A DNA stretch of 64,000 bases, from contig NZ_JFCB01000017.1 in the NCBI RefSeq assembly GCF_000725125.1, positions 62,001 through 126,000 on the forward strand. Reading direction: 5' to 3'. The translations under genes were made by a program, and so were the position numbers. Positions 62,595 through 64,000 of the stretch are shown here, piece after piece. The stretch is from Streptomyces toyocaensis. GTDB lineage: Bacteria > Actinomycetota > Actinomycetes > Streptomycetales > Streptomycetaceae. The notes under the pieces were generated by a model. That model was given only the letters and a program-made list of their open reading frames with translations, made no database searches and was not told the origin of the DNA. How positions within the stretch are numbered: position 1 is the stretch's first letter; each line of letters starts with the position of its first letter.

Positions 62595-63329
62595 ATGGTG
62601 AAGATCGAACGGACTGACTCGCGTACGTGGCCGGATGCGCACCTCAAGGAGCTCTTCAGTGAAGGCTTCCCGGAGTTCATCACTGCTGACCGGCTGGTGA
62701 AGGAGTACATAGGCAGGGTCGGAGAGTGGTTCGCCGATGTGAACCTCATGCTGGTGGATGACCGCGATGTGCCAGTGGCCTCGGGCTGGGGCGTCCCGAT
62801 CCGCTGGGACGGGCTGCCGAAGTCTCTCCCCACGGGGTATACCCAGGCTCTGGTCCGCGCCGTCGAGGGCCGTGAACAAGGCATCGAACCCAACACCCTC
62901 GTGATCTGCGGGGCGATCGTCACCCCGTCGCTGAAGGCACGCGGACTGGCGGGGGAGACCCTCAAGGCGCTCCGTCGGACAGCGGGACAAGCCGGATGGG
63001 ACCGGGTCGTAGCCCCGGTCCGCCCGACGATGAAGGCCCGGTATCCGTTGACGCCGATCGAGAACTTCATGCGGTGGAGCCGCGAGGACGGCATGGCTCT
63101 TGACCCCTGGATTCGAACCCACCAGCGCCTTGGCGCCACGATACTGGCGGCCGCTCCGGCGTCGCAGACCATGACCGGCACGGTTGCCGAGTGGGAGCAC
63201 TGGACCGGAATGACCTTCCCCGAGTCGGGTGACTACGTGATCCCTGACGGACTCAGCGTCCTGCGGATCGACCGCTCGGCCGATGAGGGCGTCTATCAGG
63301 AGCCCAACGTCTGGATGCAGCACAGCTGA
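62595..63329 (+). CDS. GNAT-type N-acetyltransferase, probably accessory
   Basis: 244 aa from the ATG at 62595, flanked by in-frame GTG codons, so the start is uncertain. The GNAT acetyl-CoA region is visible around VICGAIVTPSLKARGLAGET, the R/Q-x-x-G-x-G/A loop being KARGLAG. The C-terminal part, WEHWTGMTFPESGDYVIPDG, matches a family of actinobacterial transferases of unknown substrate. Codon use is less GC-extreme than its neighbours and no good ribosome-binding site is seen. It may be a late insertion between MarR and DUF3817 genes. Confidence 0.7.
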   Translation: MVKIERTDSRTWPDAHLKELFSEGFPEFITADRLVKEYIGRVGEWFADVNLMLVDDRDVPVASGWGVPIRWDGLPKSLPTGYTQALVRAVEGREQGIEPNTLVICGAIVTPSLKARGLAGETLKALRRTAGQAGWDRVVAPVRPTMKARYPLTPIENFMRWSREDGMALDPWIRTHQRLGATILAAAPASQTMTGTVAEWEHWTGMTFPESGDYVIPDGLSVLRIDRSADEGVYQEPNVWMQHS

Positions 63330-63442
63330 ACCGGGCCGCCGCGCTTCTCTCCTCAGGCGCGGGGACGACGCCTCCGTCGGCGCGAACGGTTCAGCGTGAC
63401 CCGGGCCAAGATCTCCCGGAACGGCCCGTTACGCTCGTGTCC

Positions 63443-63781
63443 ATGAAGAAGAGCGTGCTGACCCGCTACCGGGTCATGGCCTACGTCACCGGTGTCCTCC
63501 TCGTCGCGTTGACCTTCGGCATGATCGGGAAGTACGCGTTCGAGCTGGATGCCGCCGAAGACTTCACCCAGGTGGTCAGCATCGCGCACGGCTGGCTCTA
63601 CGTCCTGTACCTGATCTTCGCCTTCGATCTCGGTTCCAAGGCGAAGTGGCCGGTCAAGAAGCAGCTGTGGGTCCTGCTGGCCGGCACTGTTCCCACCGCC
63701 GCGTTCTTCGTGGAGCGCCGGATCAGCCGCGAGCTGGACGCGAAGAGCATGGGCGACGCCCCCGCGGTGGCCAAGGCGTAG
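63443..63781 (+). CDS. DUF3817 family membrane protein, second copy
   Basis: 112 aa from the ATG at 63443 (a GTG two codons earlier is possible). Three hydrophobic segments (VMAYVTGVLLVALTFGMIGK, HGWLYVLYLIFAFDLGSK, LWVLLAGTVPTAAFFVERR) match the copy at 61239, including the closing VERRISREL tail. It precedes the mutase gene by about 80 nt. Function unknown. Confidence 0.85.
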   Translation: MKKSVLTRYRVMAYVTGVLLVALTFGMIGKYAFELDAAEDFTQVVSIAHGWLYVLYLIFAFDLGSKAKWPVKKQLWVLLAGTVPTAAFFVERRISRELDAKSMGDAPAVAKA

Positions 63782-63831
63782 CGTTTCGCGTCACCGCCGT
63801 ACGGAGCAGCGTGCGGCGGTCTGCCATCGAC

Positions 63832-63855
63832 ATTTACTTGGACGTCCTAGTAAAT
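63832..63855 (+). promoter_or_regulatory. 24-bp near-perfect palindrome before the mutase gene
   Basis: ATTTACTTGGAC (63832-63843) is followed by GTCCTAGTAAAT (63844-63855); eleven of twelve pairs match. It is AT-rich against a very GC-rich background and ends 8 nt before the mutase ATG at 63864. A repressor dimer is the natural expectation. Confidence 0.7.
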
Positions 63856-63863
63856 TCGAAGGT

Positions 63864-64000
63864 ATGGACGCTGACGTCATCGAGGAGGGCCGCCGACGCT
63901 GGCAGGCCCGGTACGACGCCGCGCGCAAGCGCGACGCAGACTTCACCACGCTCTCCGGCGATCCCGTGGAGCCGGTGTACGGTCCCCGGCCCGGGGACAC
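63864..64000 (+). CDS. icmA: B12-dependent acyl-CoA mutase large subunit, N terminus only
   Basis: The first 45 residues (MDADVIEEGRRRWQARYDAA, then DFTTLSGDPVEPVYGPRPGD) match the start of the isobutyryl-CoA mutase/methylmalonyl-CoA mutase family. The protein continues past the window end. The extension before the substrate domain resembles IcmA of Streptomyces, which converts isobutyryl-CoA and butyryl-CoA with coenzyme B12; methylmalonyl-CoA mutase is the alternative. meaB, mce and an adenosyltransferase in this window serve the same chemistry. An operator-like palindrome precedes the ATG. Confidence 0.75.
   Translation, partial: MDADVIEEGRRRWQARYDAARKRDADFTTLSGDPVEPVYGPRPGD

Overview
The window is high-GC actinobacterial chromosome, almost certainly Streptomyces. 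The evidence is the strong third-position GC of the genes, frequent GTG/TTG starts, the Scy/FilP polar-growth pair, a CBM2-FnIII-GH18 chitinase behind the classical 12-bp chitinase direct repeats, and a gene order that matches, as far as I remember it, the SCO5351-SCO5415 stretch of S. coelicolor. Nearly all of it is conserved core. The accessory parts are the left edge (about 1-2080) and probably the acetyltransferase gene near 62.6-63.3 kb.

Layout. 1-2080: a truncated IS3-family transposase lies against the 3' remnant of a tyrosine integrase, followed by an orphan membrane-anchored protein and a tRNA-Arg(CCG); this looks like the worn end of a tRNA-integrated element. 2.2-9.2 kb: a lone receiver protein, an ArgS-like protein lacking the catalytic motifs, then aspartate-family synthesis (lysA, hom, thrC, thrB). 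9.2-19.6 kb: transcription termination and translation (rho, LCP ligase, rpmE, prfA, prmC), a Sua5/YrdC protein, a phosphatase-like protein that lacks its nucleophilic cysteine, glyA, and a WecA/MraY-type lipid-carrier transferase. 19.9-27.8 kb: the complete ATP synthase operon atpIBEFHAGDC with a terminator.

28.3-35.9 kb: chitinase, a NarL-type two-component pair, small membrane proteins, an ATP:cob(I)alamin adenosyltransferase, and a drug-type ABC exporter divergent from a TetR repressor. 36-43.2 kb: 3-hydroxybutyryl-CoA dehydrogenase, a STAS protein, a large membrane P-loop protein with an arginine in its Walker A motif, nucS, an F420/flavin-type monooxygenase and small conserved proteins. 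43.2-47.2 kb: two duplicated ABC exporter gene pairs. 47.3-52.3 kb: filP and scy, coiled-coil organisers of the hyphal tip.

52.5-64 kb: methylmalonyl-CoA epimerase, thiolase and meaB. These link functionally to the mutase that begins at 63864 and runs off the window, and to the adenosyltransferase at 33 kb, giving a B12-dependent acyl-CoA theme. Between them lie a PepSY protein divergent from an OmpR-type two-component system with a shared operator-like repeat, an AbsC-type MarR regulator, an operon of three AIM24 paralogues, two DUF3817 membrane proteins, an MTH1187-type protein, a probably leaderless MarR regulator and a lone acetyltransferase.

I found no CRISPR array, rRNA, prophage block, restriction cassette or secondary-metabolite cluster. 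The observations best worth following are the AIM24 triplet, the arginine-P-loop membrane protein next to a STAS protein, the Cys-to-Ser phosphatase, the 24-bp palindrome before the mutase, the PepSY/two-component operator, the sigma-R-like promoters of rpmE and perhaps rho, and the left-edge element remnant.
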